From positions 248,001 through 312,000 of the forward strand of contig NZ_JANUQM010000011.1 in assembly GCF_030386795.1 (NCBI RefSeq): a stretch of DNA of 64,000 nucleotides, read 5' to 3'. The stretch comes from Streptomyces sp. S.PNR 29 (lineage in GTDB: Bacteria; Actinomycetota; Actinomycetes; Streptomycetales; Streptomycetaceae). A program made the translations under genes and the position numbers. Below the pieces are notes generated by a model, which saw only the letters and a program-made list of their open reading frames with translations, was not told where the DNA came from and searched no databases. Positions 45,624 through 54,982 of this stretch are shown here, in pieces. Numbering within the stretch: the stretch's first letter is position 1; each line of letters begins with the position of its first letter.

Positions 45624-47447
45624 ATGTCTTCCGCACCCCTGAGCCGACGCTCGCTGATCAAGGCCGCCGCGCTCGCCGGCGGTACCGTGGCGTTCGGTCT
45701 GCCGCAGGCCCTGTGGCCCGCCACCGCCGAGGCATACTCCATCTCCTCGAAGCTGGACTGGTGGTACCAGGCCCGCTTCGGGATGTTCATCCACTTCGGG
45801 TCCTACGCGCACCACCGGAAGGGCGAGTGGGCGTTCAGCACCGAAGGCTGGACCAAGTCCGCCTGGCAGACGCAGGTCACCCAGGGGTTCAACCCGGTCA
45901 GCTTCAACGCCAATCAGATCGCCGATCTGGCCAAGAACGCCGGCATGAAGTACATCGTGATCACTGCCAAGCACCACGAGGGCTTCGGCATGTGGGACTC
46001 CAACGTCCCCAGCTTCACCGACACCACCGGCACCAAGCTGTACAACCTGCGCGACTACATCGGCTTCCAGCGCGACCTGCTGGGCGAGCTGAAGGCCGCG
46101 TGCGACGCCCGGGGCCTCAAGTTCTGCCTCTACTACTCGATCCTCGACTGGTGCCACCCCTCGCAGACGATCTACAACGGCTGGTCCACCATGTCGTCGA
46201 TGACTGCCCGCACCAACTACATCAACGACATGAAGGCCCAGCTGACGGAGCTGATGAACGCCTACAACCCGGCCCTGCTGTGGTTCGACGGCGACTGGTG
46301 CGGCAACCCCTCCACGCCCACCCTCGTCGACTGGTGGACCCAGGCCGACGGCCAGAGCCTGTACAACTGGCTGACCCAGACCTGGCCGAACGTCATCGTC
46401 AACGAACGCGTCAAGCGCGACTACGGCATGGGCGACTACGCGGTCGCGGAGTTCGGTTTCCCCACCGAGCCGATGGACCGCCCTTGGGAGTACTGCGCCA
46501 CCATGAACGACGCATGGGGCTACAACGCGGACAAGGAAACCTGGTACAAGTCGCCCCAGTACTTCATCCAGGAGATGGTCACCTGCATCTCCCGGGACGG
46601 CAACTACCTGCTGAACATCGGCCCCGACGGTGGCCTCAACGCCGACGGCACCGCGAACGACGGCCACGTCCCACAGCAGCAGGTGAACATCCTGAACAGC
46701 GTGGCCTCCTGGATGGCGACCTACTCCGACAGCGTCCACGGCACCAGCGGCAGCCCCTTCGCCACCGAGCCGTCCTGGGGCAGGATCACCAAGAAGAGCG
46801 GCAAGCTCTTCGCCCACGTCTTCACCTGGCCCACGAACGGCACCCTGCAGATCCCCGCGGTGTACAACACGATCAACCGCGTCTACCTGCTGAACAACCC
46901 CTCCGTCTCGCTCAACTACTCGGTCAGCGGCGGCCAGATCAACGTCCAGGTGCCGGCCACCGCCCCCAACGCGAACGACTCCGTGGTCTGCGTGGAGGTC
47001 ACCGGCATGCCGGCCGTCCTCCCGGGCGGCGTCTACACGTTCGTCTGCGCCCAGAGCGGCAAGGCCCTCGACAACGCCAACACCACCACCGAGGGCAACC
47101 AGTGCGTCCAGTGGACCCCCAACAACGGCCCCACCCAGCAGTGGAGGGTCACCGACCTGGGCCACGGCTACTACAAGCTGGTCTCCGTCCACAGCGGCAA
47201 GGCGCTCGACAACAACAACAGCACCTCCGACACCTCGACGGTGGTGCAGCGGACCGACAACAGCAGTTGGCAGCGGCAGCAGCAGTGGGCCATCATCTCG
47301 CTCGGCAACGGCGCGTACCAGCTCGTCAACCGGGCCAGTGGTAAGGCGCTGGACAACGCCAACACCACCCAGGAAGGCAACCCGGTCATCCAGTACACCA
47401 AGAACACCGGCCCCACCCAGCGGTGGACCGCCACCAAGGTCGGCTGA
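45624..47447 (+). CDS. Secreted GH29 alpha-L-fucosidase with ricin lectin domain
   Basis: 607 residues. Tat signal SRRSLIKAAALAGG (about 7-37). GH29 domain (about 40-370): RFGMFIHFGSYA, ITAKHHEGFGMW with the fucose-binding HH, and the nucleophile Asp in LLWFDGDW (D222). Beta-sandwich to about 470, then ricin beta-trefoil about 475-607 with three GKALDN...QQW repeats. It would release terminal fucose from plant xyloglucan or host-type glycans outside the cell. AGGAG precedes the ATG; a 16-bp terminator stem follows. Confidence 0.93.
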   Translation: MSSAPLSRRSLIKAAALAGGTVAFGLPQALWPATAEAYSISSKLDWWYQARFGMFIHFGSYAHHRKGEWAFSTEGWTKSAWQTQVTQGFNPVSFNANQIADLAKNAGMKYIVITAKHHEGFGMWDSNVPSFTDTTGTKLYNLRDYIGFQRDLLGELKAACDARGLKFCLYYSILDWCHPSQTIYNGWSTMSSMTARTNYINDMKAQLTELMNAYNPALLWFDGDWCGNPSTPTLVDWWTQADGQSLYNWLTQTWPNVIVNERVKRDYGMGDYAVAEFGFPTEPMDRPWEYCATMNDAWGYNADKETWYKSPQYFIQEMVTCISRDGNYLLNIGPDGGLNADGTANDGHVPQQQVNILNSVASWMATYSDSVHGTSGSPFATEPSWGRITKKSGKLFAHVFTWPTNGTLQIPAVYNTINRVYLLNNPSVSLNYSVSGGQINVQVPATAPNANDSVVCVEVTGMPAVLPGGVYTFVCAQSGKALDNANTTTEGNQCVQWTPNNGPTQQWRVTDLGHGYYKLVSVHSGKALDNNNSTSDTSTVVQRTDNSSWQRQQQWAIISLGNGAYQLVNRASGKALDNANTTQEGNPVIQYTKNTGPTQRWTATKVG

Positions 47448-47462
47448 GCACCTGGTGAACGG

Positions 47463-47511
47463 CTGAGGGAGCCGGTCGGGGCCGCGAGACGGCCGCGACC
47501 GGCTCCCTCAG
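47463..47511 (+). terminator. Strong terminator after the fucosidase gene
   Basis: CTGAGGGAGCCGGTCG (47463-47478) pairs perfectly with CGACCGGCTCCCTCAG (47496-47511), with a further GGCCG/CGGCC inner stem. It begins 15 bp after the stop codon. Confidence 0.85.
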
Positions 47512-47703
47512 TGCAAGTCCGTCGATCCGGATCGACGTCCGAGAACGGCTTATCGAGCCTCTCTTGTGTTGCGGCGGCTGTCGAGTCCGCGGTCGTCGTG
47601 CGGACGACGTCACCGCTGCCTGCGGAGCAGAGCCGCCGGGGCCCCATCGGGTGGCTCGGACTCCAGCCCGTCACCGCTCCCCGGAAACAGCCCGAGCTCG
47701 CAC

Positions 47704-48185
47704 CTACTCGAGTTCAGGTGCTCCCCGACCGGGCAGGCGCGTGAGCGCGAGACGCAGGAACGCCTGCGCGGCGGGTGAGGTCGGCGCCGGGTCACGATGA
47801 ACGAGCGCCAGAGGCTGGAGCGCCTGCGGGTCGTCGAGGCGCAGGACGCAATCGGCGTGATCTGCGGGGACGATCGCGTCCGCCGCCGGGCGGGGTACGA
47901 CGGTCACCCCGATGCCCTCGAACGCCAGTGAGGCGAGATCACCCGCGCTGCGCAATGCGCAGACACCTCGGCGACGGGCCCGCGCCCGATCGAAGGCGGC
48001 GTCCACCTGAGCGCGCAGGCCCGTGTCGGGAACGCATTCGAGGAAGCGTTCGTCGGCCAGCCTGCCCAGGTCGGTGACGCCGGCCCCGCGCAGCCGGTGC
48101 TGTCGGCCCACAACGGCCACCAGCGGCACCACGCTCAGCAGGTGGTAGGCGATGCCGGGGGGCAACTGATGCTCGTGCAGGGCGA
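47704..48185 (-). pseudogene. C-terminal half of a LysR-family regulator
   Basis: About 160 codons remain, reading HLLSVVPLVAVVGRQHRL, LADERFLECVPDTGLRAQVD and LASLAFEGIGVTVVPRPAAD, i.e. the effector domain of a LysR protein up to its stop. The DNA-binding N-terminus should lie to the right, but at 48186 the sequence changes abruptly into a copy of the aldehyde dehydrogenase gene, so the regulator is truncated and non-functional. Confidence 0.75.
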
Positions 48186-49305
48186 CGACGCCGCCCAAGC
48201 CGCGTTCGAGGACTGGGCGAGGCTGGACCCGTTCACCCGCCGGGCGATCTTCGTCAATGCCGCCGACCTGATGGACCAGCGGCGCGAGCACGTCGTGGAC
48301 GTGATGGTCGGTGAGGTGGGCGCGACCCGGTTGTGGCACGACGGCGCCCTCAGCCTCGCGGTGCGCGAACCCTTGGGCGTGGTAGCCGCGTCCTCCCCGT
48401 GGAACGCACCCGTGCTGCGTGATGCCGGCGTGATCACGAACGACCCCGCCGACGCTCCTCAAATCGCCGAAGCCCTCATCGCCGATCCGAGGGTACGCGC
48501 GGTGAACTTCACCGGCTCGACGCATGTCGGGCGGATCATCGGCGAGCAGGCCGCTCGCCATCTCAAGCCCGCGCTCCTCGAACTGGGCGGCAAGAACGCG
48601 CTCTTCGTCCTGGACGACGCCGACGTCGACTACGCGGTCGACGCCGCCGCCTTCGCGGCGTTCATGAACTCCGGACAGATCTGCATGTCCGCCGAGCGGA
48701 TCCTCGTACACGAGTCGCTCGCCGAGGAGTTCATCGCCAAGTTCACGGCCAAAGTCGCCGCACTGCCGTTCGGCGATCCCACCGACCCGGCTACGGTGAT
48801 CGGCCCGCTGGTCAACACGGACCCCGACCAGCGATGCGGACTCTTCGCTGCACAGCGGATCGCCGCCCTGGTCGAGGACGCGGTCGCCAAGGGCGCCACC
48901 GTACTCGTCGGCGGCGAGATCGAAGGTGCCTCTCACCCGGCGACCGTCCTCAGCGCGGTCCCCGCTCACGCCGACCTGTACGGCGCGGAGACGTTCGGGC
49001 CGGTCTGCGTCGTCGACACCTTCGCCACCGATGACGAGGCCGTCGCGATGGCCAACGACACCGACCAGGGTCTGACCGCCGGCATCATCGCCGAGAACGG
49101 CACGCACGGCCTCAGGGTGGCCCGCAGGCTTCGTACCGGCATCGTCCACATCAACGACCAGTCCGTCGCCGACGACCCCCAGGCGCCGTTCGGTGGTGTC
49201 AAGTCCTCCGGCTACGGCCGTTTCGGAGGCCGCTGGGGCCTCGAGGCCTTCAGCAACACCCGCTGGATCACCCTGGCCACCCAGCACACCTCTTACCCCT
49301 TCTGA
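48186..49305 (+). pseudogene. Decayed copy of the aldehyde dehydrogenase gene
   Basis: Nearly identical DNA to 42168-43506, but lacking the first 48 codons and three internal segments: residues 99-128, 155-190 and 196-202 of the intact enzyme (90, 108 and 21 bp, 219 in total, which exactly accounts for the length difference). All three losses are in frame. They remove the cofactor Lys of VLKPSE and much of the nucleotide-binding fold, while LELGGKN and SGQICMS remain. The open frame reads left into antisense LysR sequence (possible ATG 48170), so a chimeric protein could be made but not an active dehydrogenase. Confidence 0.85.
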
Positions 49306-49435
49306 AGGTCCGACGACGCGCCGGCCCCGGGGGTAGGTCCCGGGCCGGCCCGCTGACCACACAGCGGACAGGAACCAAGGATGATCTTGACCACCACACC
49401 CGTCTCCGGTCTATCTGTCGCGCCACGGCTGCTGG

Positions 49436-50149
49436 CTGCGCGAGGACCTGAGGCGCGCTCGCAGCGTCCTGGTCATCGGAGCGGGGCTGCTGGGCATGGA
49501 GATCGCATCGACGTGCCGCACCCTCGGCCTGCAGGTCACGGTGGTCGACCGGGATCCGCCGCTGCGCCGGGTGCTCGGACCGGTGCTCGCCGAGGTGATC
49601 GCGAGTGCCGCGCGTGAGCACGGAGTGGTGCTCAGGGCGGTGCCGGGCGGCGTCCGGCTGGTCGGATCCCACGCACTGGAGGGCGTCGACGCCGACGGTG
49701 ACGTTCTCACAGCCGACGTGATCGTGTCAGCGGTGGGGGACGTACCCGCCGTCGACTGGCTCACCGGTTCCGGCCTGACACTCGACGGCGGTGTGGTCAC
49801 GGACTCCCGCGGCCGCGTCGCGGACGGCATCGTCGCGGCGGGAGATGCGGCGGTGGTCCGGGGAACGTGCCGCCGTCCGCACTGGACCAACGCGGTGGAG
49901 CAGGCGCGGGTGGCGGCGGCCGCACTGCTGGGGGAGGACGTGGCCGGGGCGGCTCTTCCCTCGTACTTCTGGACCAACCAGTTCGGCGTCGAGGTGAAGG
50001 TCGCCGGGGAACCGGCCGGACTCGGTGAACCGGATCTGGTCGACGTCGACGACAGTTCGATGCTTCTGCGCTGGTCGGCCGGTGCGGCGGCGACCGTGAA
50101 CCACACGATGCCGGTCCGCAAGCTCCGGCAGCTCGCCTCCGTCGCGTGA
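49436..50149 (+). pseudogene. Decayed copy of the ferredoxin reductase gene (C-terminal two thirds)
   Basis: Matches 44178-44891 without gaps, from residue 130 (LREDLRRARSVLV) to the stop. The FAD-binding N-terminus and the ferredoxin gene are missing; an in-frame stop occurs at 49388. Between it and the dehydrogenase copy is about 130 bp of unrelated DNA, including GGAACCAAGG-ATG at 49381, which looks like the start of a third, lost gene. Confidence 0.85.
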
Positions 50150-50398
50150 CGGGTCGTGCACGGGCGGGCGGCGGGCATTTCCGAGCGACGTCAGGTCCGT
50201 GCCCTGGACGGGCAGCAGTGTTCGAGCCGGGCCCGTGAGTGGCGGACGGGTGGGGCGACGGTGCATCGCGGTGGTTTCGGGCAGCAGCCGCCGGAGCTGA
50301 GCGGTCCGGGCCGGCGGTGGCCTCGGCCTTCGCATGGATGGCGCGGTAGCGTCACCAGGGCGCCGACGACCGCCGGGCCGGCGAAGAGGAAAGTCCCG

Positions 50399-51127
50399 TC
50401 AGACGTCGGTGACGCGCAGGCCGGCGTGGGCCTTGTAGCGGCGGTTGACCGAGATCAGGTTGGCTACCAGAGACTCCACTTGGTGGGCGTTGCGCAGCCG
50501 TCCGCCGTAGACGCCACGTGCGCCCGGGAGGCGTGAGGCGAGTGCCTGGACGGTGTCGGTGGCGGCGCGTTCGTCGCCGAGGACGAGTACGTCGGTGTCG
50601 ATTTTCTCGATTCGTCGGTCTTCCAGCGTGACGGCGGAGAGATGGTGGAATGCCGCGGTCACTCGGGAGTTCGGCAACAGGGCGGCAGCCTGCTGGGCGG
50701 CGCTGCCCTCCGCGGGTTTGAGTGCGTAGGCCCCCTTCTTGTCGAAGCCGAGCGGGTTGACGCAGTCGATCACGATCTTGCCGGAGAGTTCTTCGCGGAG
50801 CGTGGTCAACAGCTCGGCATGTCCCTCCCAGGGAGTGGCGACGATCACCAGATCACTCTCCCGCGCGGTCGTGGCGTTGTCTGCACCGCGGACACCCTCG
50901 CCTATGGTTGTGGCCGTGGAGGCAGCCCTGGCGGCGTTCCGTGAGCCGATGACGACCTGTTGGCCCGCGCCGGCGAGCCGGTAGGCGAGGCCGCGTCCCT
51001 GCGGGCCGGTGCCGCCGAGGATGCCGACAACGAGGCCGGACACATCAGGGAGACGATGGGGATCGCTTCGAGTGGCTTCAGCCGGAGTCGAGGGACGGGT
51101 GCCGGCGGCTTCGTCGAGATTCGTCAT
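50399..51127 (-). CDS. npdG: NADPH-dependent F420 reductase
   Basis: 242 residues. Rossmann motif VVGILGGTGPQGRGLAYRLA (about 33-52), then the NADP phosphate-binding GSRN, IVATPWEGH and the F420-site region IVIDCVNPLGFDKKG. This is the F420H2:NADP+ oxidoreductase (Fno/NpdG) fold. A polar N-terminal extension of about 30 residues precedes the usual start; ATG 51127 is kept because AAGGA is well spaced. It is the last gene of a leftward run whose previous gene is an F420-dependent oxidoreductase, so it likely supplies or recycles F420H2 for it. Confidence 0.88.
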   Translation of the reverse strand: MTNLDEAAGTRPSTPAEATRSDPHRLPDVSGLVVGILGGTGPQGRGLAYRLAGAGQQVVIGSRNAARAASTATTIGEGVRGADNATTARESDLVIVATPWEGHAELLTTLREELSGKIVIDCVNPLGFDKKGAYALKPAEGSAAQQAAALLPNSRVTAAFHHLSAVTLEDRRIEKIDTDVLVLGDERAATDTVQALASRLPGARGVYGGRLRNAHQVESLVANLISVNRRYKAHAGLRVTDV

Positions 51128-51226
51128 GCGGTGATCCTTGGCTCGTTCGGTTCGTTCTTCCGCGGCCCGTGCCGTTTTTCGGGACTGGGCCGCTCGGGGC
51201 GCGATGTGGGACAGCGGTCGCCGCCG

Positions 51227-52165
51227 TCAGGCGGTCAGGGACTCCACGCGGCGCATCACTTCGCGGCAGAACGCGCCCACCCCGTTCGGGTCGTCGGTGA
51301 ACTGCGAGGGCTTGATGCAGAAGGTGGTGAACCCCTGGGCCATCTGCGCGGGAATGGGTTCGAGGGCCTCGGCGAGGTCGGCGCAGGAGTCGTCGTCGGG
51401 GAACACGGCGCGGGTGCTGCCGATCATCTCCAGGTCGGCGATGTCGCGACCCGCGGCGGCCATCGCGGCCTTCAGCGTCTGCATCTCCTCGGGCGTGACC
51501 TTGCCCAGCGGGTTGAAAGCGTGGCCGTACCGGACGATCCTGCGGACCATCGCGTCGTGCATGCCCGCGCCGCCGAAGCACAGTCGGGGGCCGTCCGGGC
51601 GGTAGGCCTTGGGCTCGAAGTAGACGTCCTGGAAGGGGTAGTACTCGCTCTCGTGAGACACGGGAGAGGGGCCCCACAGCTTCGCCCAGATCTCCAGGTG
51701 TTCGTCGAGGAGCTTGCCGCGCCGGGAGAACGGGACACCGAGTGCCGCGTACTCGTCCCGGCTCCAGCTGACGTTGGGCAGCACGATCAGACGGCCCTCG
51801 GAGAGAAGGTCGAGGGTGCCGAGCTCGCGGGCCAGGAGCAGGGGGTGCCGCAGGGGAGCGATGACCGCCGACGCGGCGAGGCGTACCCGATCGGTGACAG
51901 CGGCGATCGCGCTGAGCAGCATGAGGGAGTTGGGCCACGGGGTATGGGGGTCCTGGTTGCCCGGCAGGGCGTAGTCACGGGGGTTGCCCATCACGCCGCG
52001 TGCTCCAGCGTCGGGGCCGAGCACGATGTGTTCGCTGATCATGACGGAGTCGAATCCGGCGTCCTCGGCCTCGCGGGCCCAGCGGATCACGGTCGGCAGG
52101 TCCGCGCGGCCGCCGGTCATGGTCCAGTTCTCGCTCAGGACGAGCTGCATGCGGGGGGTGGTCAT
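51227..52165 (-). CDS. F420-dependent LLM-class oxidoreductase
   Basis: 312 residues. Luciferase-like TIM barrel: AREAEDAGFDSVMISEHIVL near the N-terminus, LLSAIAAVTDRVRLAASAVIAPLRHPLLLARELGTLD and GRLIVLPNVSWSRDEYAALG. FGGAGMHDAMVRRIVRYGHAFNPLG toward the C-terminus is typical of actinobacterial F420-dependent dehydrogenases/reductases. Substrate unknown. GAGGAG precedes the ATG. It lies between P450 and the F420 reductase gene in the same leftward operon, so it probably catalyses a redox step on the same compound. Confidence 0.87.
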   Translation of the reverse strand: MTTPRMQLVLSENWTMTGGRADLPTVIRWAREAEDAGFDSVMISEHIVLGPDAGARGVMGNPRDYALPGNQDPHTPWPNSLMLLSAIAAVTDRVRLAASAVIAPLRHPLLLARELGTLDLLSEGRLIVLPNVSWSRDEYAALGVPFSRRGKLLDEHLEIWAKLWGPSPVSHESEYYPFQDVYFEPKAYRPDGPRLCFGGAGMHDAMVRRIVRYGHAFNPLGKVTPEEMQTLKAAMAAAGRDIADLEMIGSTRAVFPDDDSCADLAEALEPIPAQMAQGFTTFCIKPSQFTDDPNGVGAFCREVMRRVESLTA

Positions 52166-52277
52166 CGTGGCGCTCCTCGGGTCGAAGTGTGGTGGGGGGC
52201 AGGACAAAGGCGCGGCCACTCGACCGGGCCGGCGGCGCGCCGCCGGCCACAGCGGGCAGGACCGCTGTGCCAGGCGG

Positions 52278-53594
52278 TCAGGCGAGCGTGACCTCGACCG
52301 GCAGCTTCTTGATGCCGTTGACGAAGTTGGACCGCACGCGCGGCACCTCACCGGCCAGCCGGATGTCCGAGAGCCGGGGGATGAGCTCCTCGAACATGAT
52401 CCGGATCTCGGTGCGGGCGAGCAGGTTGCCCAGGCACAGGTGCGGGCTGCCCTTGCCGAAGGTGACGTGGTCGTTGTCGGTGCGGGTGACGTCGAAGTCG
52501 TACGGGTTGCCGAAGACCTCCTCGTCCCGGTTGCCGGAGGCGAACCACATGACGACCTTGTCGCCCTCCTTGATCCCCTTGCCGCCGAGCTCGACGTCAC
52601 GGGTGGCGGTGCGGCGGAAGTGGTAGACGGGGGAGGCCCAGCGCAGGAACTCCTCGACCGCGACGGGAATCAGGGACGGGTCGTCCTTCAGGCGGGCCAG
52701 CTGCTCGGGGTGCTGGAGCAGGGCCAGCATGGAGTGGGAGATGGTGTGCCGGGTGGTCTCGTTGCCGGCCACCACCAGCAGCAGGAAGTAGTTGTCGAAG
52801 TCCTGCGGAGAGAGGGGCACACCGTCCTTCGGAGTGGTGTTCACCAGCTTCGACACCAGGTCCGTGCCGTTGCCGCCGCGCCGCTGCCGGGCCAGCTCAC
52901 GGCCGTACTCGAAGACTTCGAGGGAGGCGGGGGAGCGGAACGGCAGGTCGCGGTACTTCTCGCTCTCCGCGCTGTCCAGCAGGACGTCGGCGTAGTCGGG
53001 GTCGGTGTTGCCGATGATGCGGTTGCCCCAGTCGATCAGTTGCTGGTTGTCCTCCGGGGGTACGTCGAGGAGGCGGGCGAGGACGTTGATCGGGAAGTCG
53101 GCGGACACTTCCTTGACGAAGTCGAAGGTGCCCTTGGCGAGGGCCGCATCCAGTGTGGTCGCGGTCAGGCCGCGCAGGAAGTCGGTGTAGCTGCCTATGA
53201 CGCTCGCGCCGAACTGGCGCTGGAGCAGGCTGCGCAGGGCCCGGTGGCGGACGCCGTCCAGTTCGAGGATGGAGGCGCGCTTCTTGATCTGGTCGTCGTC
53301 GACCTCTTCGAGGTTGACGAACTTCGTGGAGGTGAAGGTCTCGGGGTCGCGGTCGACGCGGGCGATGTCCGCGTGCCGGGTCACCGCCCAGAAGCCGGAA
53401 TTGGGGGCCTCCTCCGGCTGCCAGTGGACGGGGTCCTCGTGGCGCAGGGTGTGGAACATGCGCCAGGGTGTGGTGGCGTCCGTGAAGTTGTCGAGGTCGG
53501 CGAGGTTCACCTCGTCCAGCGGGATGGGCTCGGCGAGGCGCTCACGCAGCTCGGCGGCGGTGGTGGGGGCGGCGGGCACGGCAGGGCGGGTCAT
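52278..53594 (-). CDS. Cytochrome P450 (second system)
   Basis: 438 residues. I-helix AGNETTRH (about 276-283), ExxR in EEFLR (E315, R318) and heme loop FGKGSPHLCLGN with axial C387. Long-form soluble actinobacterial P450, reminiscent of the CYP groups used in steroid and amine catabolism. GGAG precedes the ATG. Located 32 bp after the glutamine-synthetase-like gene in the same operon; its redox partners are probably the ferredoxin (55334) and reductase (55526) of the divergent operon. Confidence 0.92.
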   Translation of the reverse strand: MTRPAVPAAPTTAAELRERLAEPIPLDEVNLADLDNFTDATTPWRMFHTLRHEDPVHWQPEEAPNSGFWAVTRHADIARVDRDPETFTSTKFVNLEEVDDDQIKKRASILELDGVRHRALRSLLQRQFGASVIGSYTDFLRGLTATTLDAALAKGTFDFVKEVSADFPINVLARLLDVPPEDNQQLIDWGNRIIGNTDPDYADVLLDSAESEKYRDLPFRSPASLEVFEYGRELARQRRGGNGTDLVSKLVNTTPKDGVPLSPQDFDNYFLLLVVAGNETTRHTISHSMLALLQHPEQLARLKDDPSLIPVAVEEFLRWASPVYHFRRTATRDVELGGKGIKEGDKVVMWFASGNRDEEVFGNPYDFDVTRTDNDHVTFGKGSPHLCLGNLLARTEIRIMFEELIPRLSDIRLAGEVPRVRSNFVNGIKKLPVEVTLA

Positions 53595-53626
53595 GACGGC
53601 GGTCTCCTGGTCGAGAGCTTCGGGGC

Positions 53627-54982
53627 TTACAGGTGGTAGGCGTACTCGGTGAACTCCCAGTCGGTGACATGCCGTCCGAAGCGTTCGATCTCGTTGCGCT
53701 TGTACGTGAGGAACGAGGTGGTGAAATCCTTGCCGAGCACGTCGGCGAGTGCGGTGTCCGACTCCAGGGCATCGAGTGCGGCCGACAGCGTCGTCGGCAG
53801 GAGGGGGGAACGAGTGGTGTCGTAGCCGTAGCCCTCGAGGGGCGCGGGCGGCTCTTCGCCGGCCCGGATGCCGAGCAGTGCGGCGGCGATCGTGCCTGCG
53901 ATCAGCAGGTAGGGGTTGGCGCTGGCGTCGCCGAGGCGGAGCTCGAGGCGGGCCGAGGAACCGCGCTCCGGCGGGATGCGGACCATCGCGCTGCGGTTGT
54001 CCAGGCCCCAGTCGACCAGCCAGGGGGCGAGGGTGTCAGGGCCGAAGCGTTTGTACGAGTTGATCGTCGGGTTGGCCAGGGCGGCCAGGGCGGGGGCGTG
54101 GGTGAGGATGCCGGCGAGGGCGTGCCGGGCGGTGGCGGACAGGCCGTAGGAGTTCGAGGGGTCGTCGAACGCGTTGTGGCCGTCGGTGCCGGTGCAGGAG
54201 AAGTGGAGGTGGAAACCGGAACCGCCGGCGTCCGGGAAGGGCTTGGCCATGAAGGTGGCGAGCTTGCCCTCCTTGCGGGCCAGTTCCTTGACGGCGGCCC
54301 TGAAGCGGAAGGCGCGGTCGGCGGCGTCCAGGGCGTCGGAGTGGGTCAGGTTGATCTCGTACTGTCCGCCGTCGAACTCGTGGTTGCCGGTGACGACGCC
54401 GAGTCCCAGCTCGTGCAGCTGACGCAGGGTGCGCAGCAGGTGGTTGCCGGGATCGGCACGCAGCCCGGCGGTGTAGACGGCGCCGGCGGTCTCCGGGGCG
54501 CGCCGCCATCCGGTGGGGGTGCCAGGGGCGGGCTCCAGCAGGAAGTACTCCAGCTCGGGCCCCACGATCGGGTTCAGTCCGTGGTCCTGGTATCGGGCCA
54601 GGACGGCGCGCAGCAGATCGCGGGGTGACTCGGCGGCCGGGTTCCCCGTGGCGGGCTCGGTGACCTCGCCGAGGCACGTGGCGACTCCTGGCTCCCACGG
54701 CAGCGTGGTCAGCGTGCCGAGGTCCGGTCGTACGGCGATGTCGGGCAGGCCCGCGTCCAGCCCGCCCGTGACCGGGACGACGTCGCCCTGCGGGCTGGTG
54801 TGGTAAACGGCCTTGCAGAAGGCCAGGCCGTGTGCGACGGCCGCGGGCAGATGGCCGAGCAGGACGTCGCGAGCACGGTCGGTGCCGATGAGGTCGGGAT
54901 AGACGACGCGGACCACGTCGATGCCCTCGGCGGCGAGCTGTTCCATGTGCCGGCGGACCTCTGGGGTGTCGGATGTGCTCAC
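53627..54982 (-). CDS. Glutamine-synthetase-like gamma-glutamyl-amine ligase
   Basis: 451 residues from GTG after AAGGAG. GS fold: N-terminal beta-grasp (about 10-100) and catalytic domain with GPELEYFLLEP (metal Glu), GQYEINL, GSGFHLHFS (metal His), NPTINSYKRF and NRSAMVRIP. Type I GS has an adenylylation Tyr and other N-loop residues not evident here. This matches the PuuA/IpuC group that joins glutamate to amines using ATP. First gene of the leftward operon with P450 and F420 enzymes. Its promoter overlaps an 8-4-8 operator. Confidence 0.85.
   Translation of the reverse strand: MSTSDTPEVRRHMEQLAAEGIDVVRVVYPDLIGTDRARDVLLGHLPAAVAHGLAFCKAVYHTSPQGDVVPVTGGLDAGLPDIAVRPDLGTLTTLPWEPGVATCLGEVTEPATGNPAAESPRDLLRAVLARYQDHGLNPIVGPELEYFLLEPAPGTPTGWRRAPETAGAVYTAGLRADPGNHLLRTLRQLHELGLGVVTGNHEFDGGQYEINLTHSDALDAADRAFRFRAAVKELARKEGKLATFMAKPFPDAGGSGFHLHFSCTGTDGHNAFDDPSNSYGLSATARHALAGILTHAPALAALANPTINSYKRFGPDTLAPWLVDWGLDNRSAMVRIPPERGSSARLELRLGDASANPYLLIAGTIAAALLGIRAGEEPPAPLEGYGYDTTRSPLLPTTLSAALDALESDTALADVLGKDFTTSFLTYKRNEIERFGRHVTDWEFTEYAYHL

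Noticed and set aside
45578..47344. 588-codon open frame overlapping the fucosidase
   Set aside because: Out-of-frame reading of the GH29 gene with RRP-rich composition.
48097..49305. The dehydrogenase copy as a functional aldehyde dehydrogenase
   Set aside because: N-terminus and cofactor-binding segments are deleted and the first part is antisense LysR sequence.
40260..54982. A secondary-metabolite gene cluster because of two P450s and oxidoreductases
   Set aside because: No PKS, NRPS, terpene or RiPP core enzyme is present; neighbours are catabolic dehydrogenases and ring-cleavage enzymes.
53627..54982. The GS-like gene as the housekeeping glutamine synthetase
   Set aside because: Its catabolic operon context and its resemblance to PuuA/IpuC-type ligases argue against GlnA; exact activity stays open.
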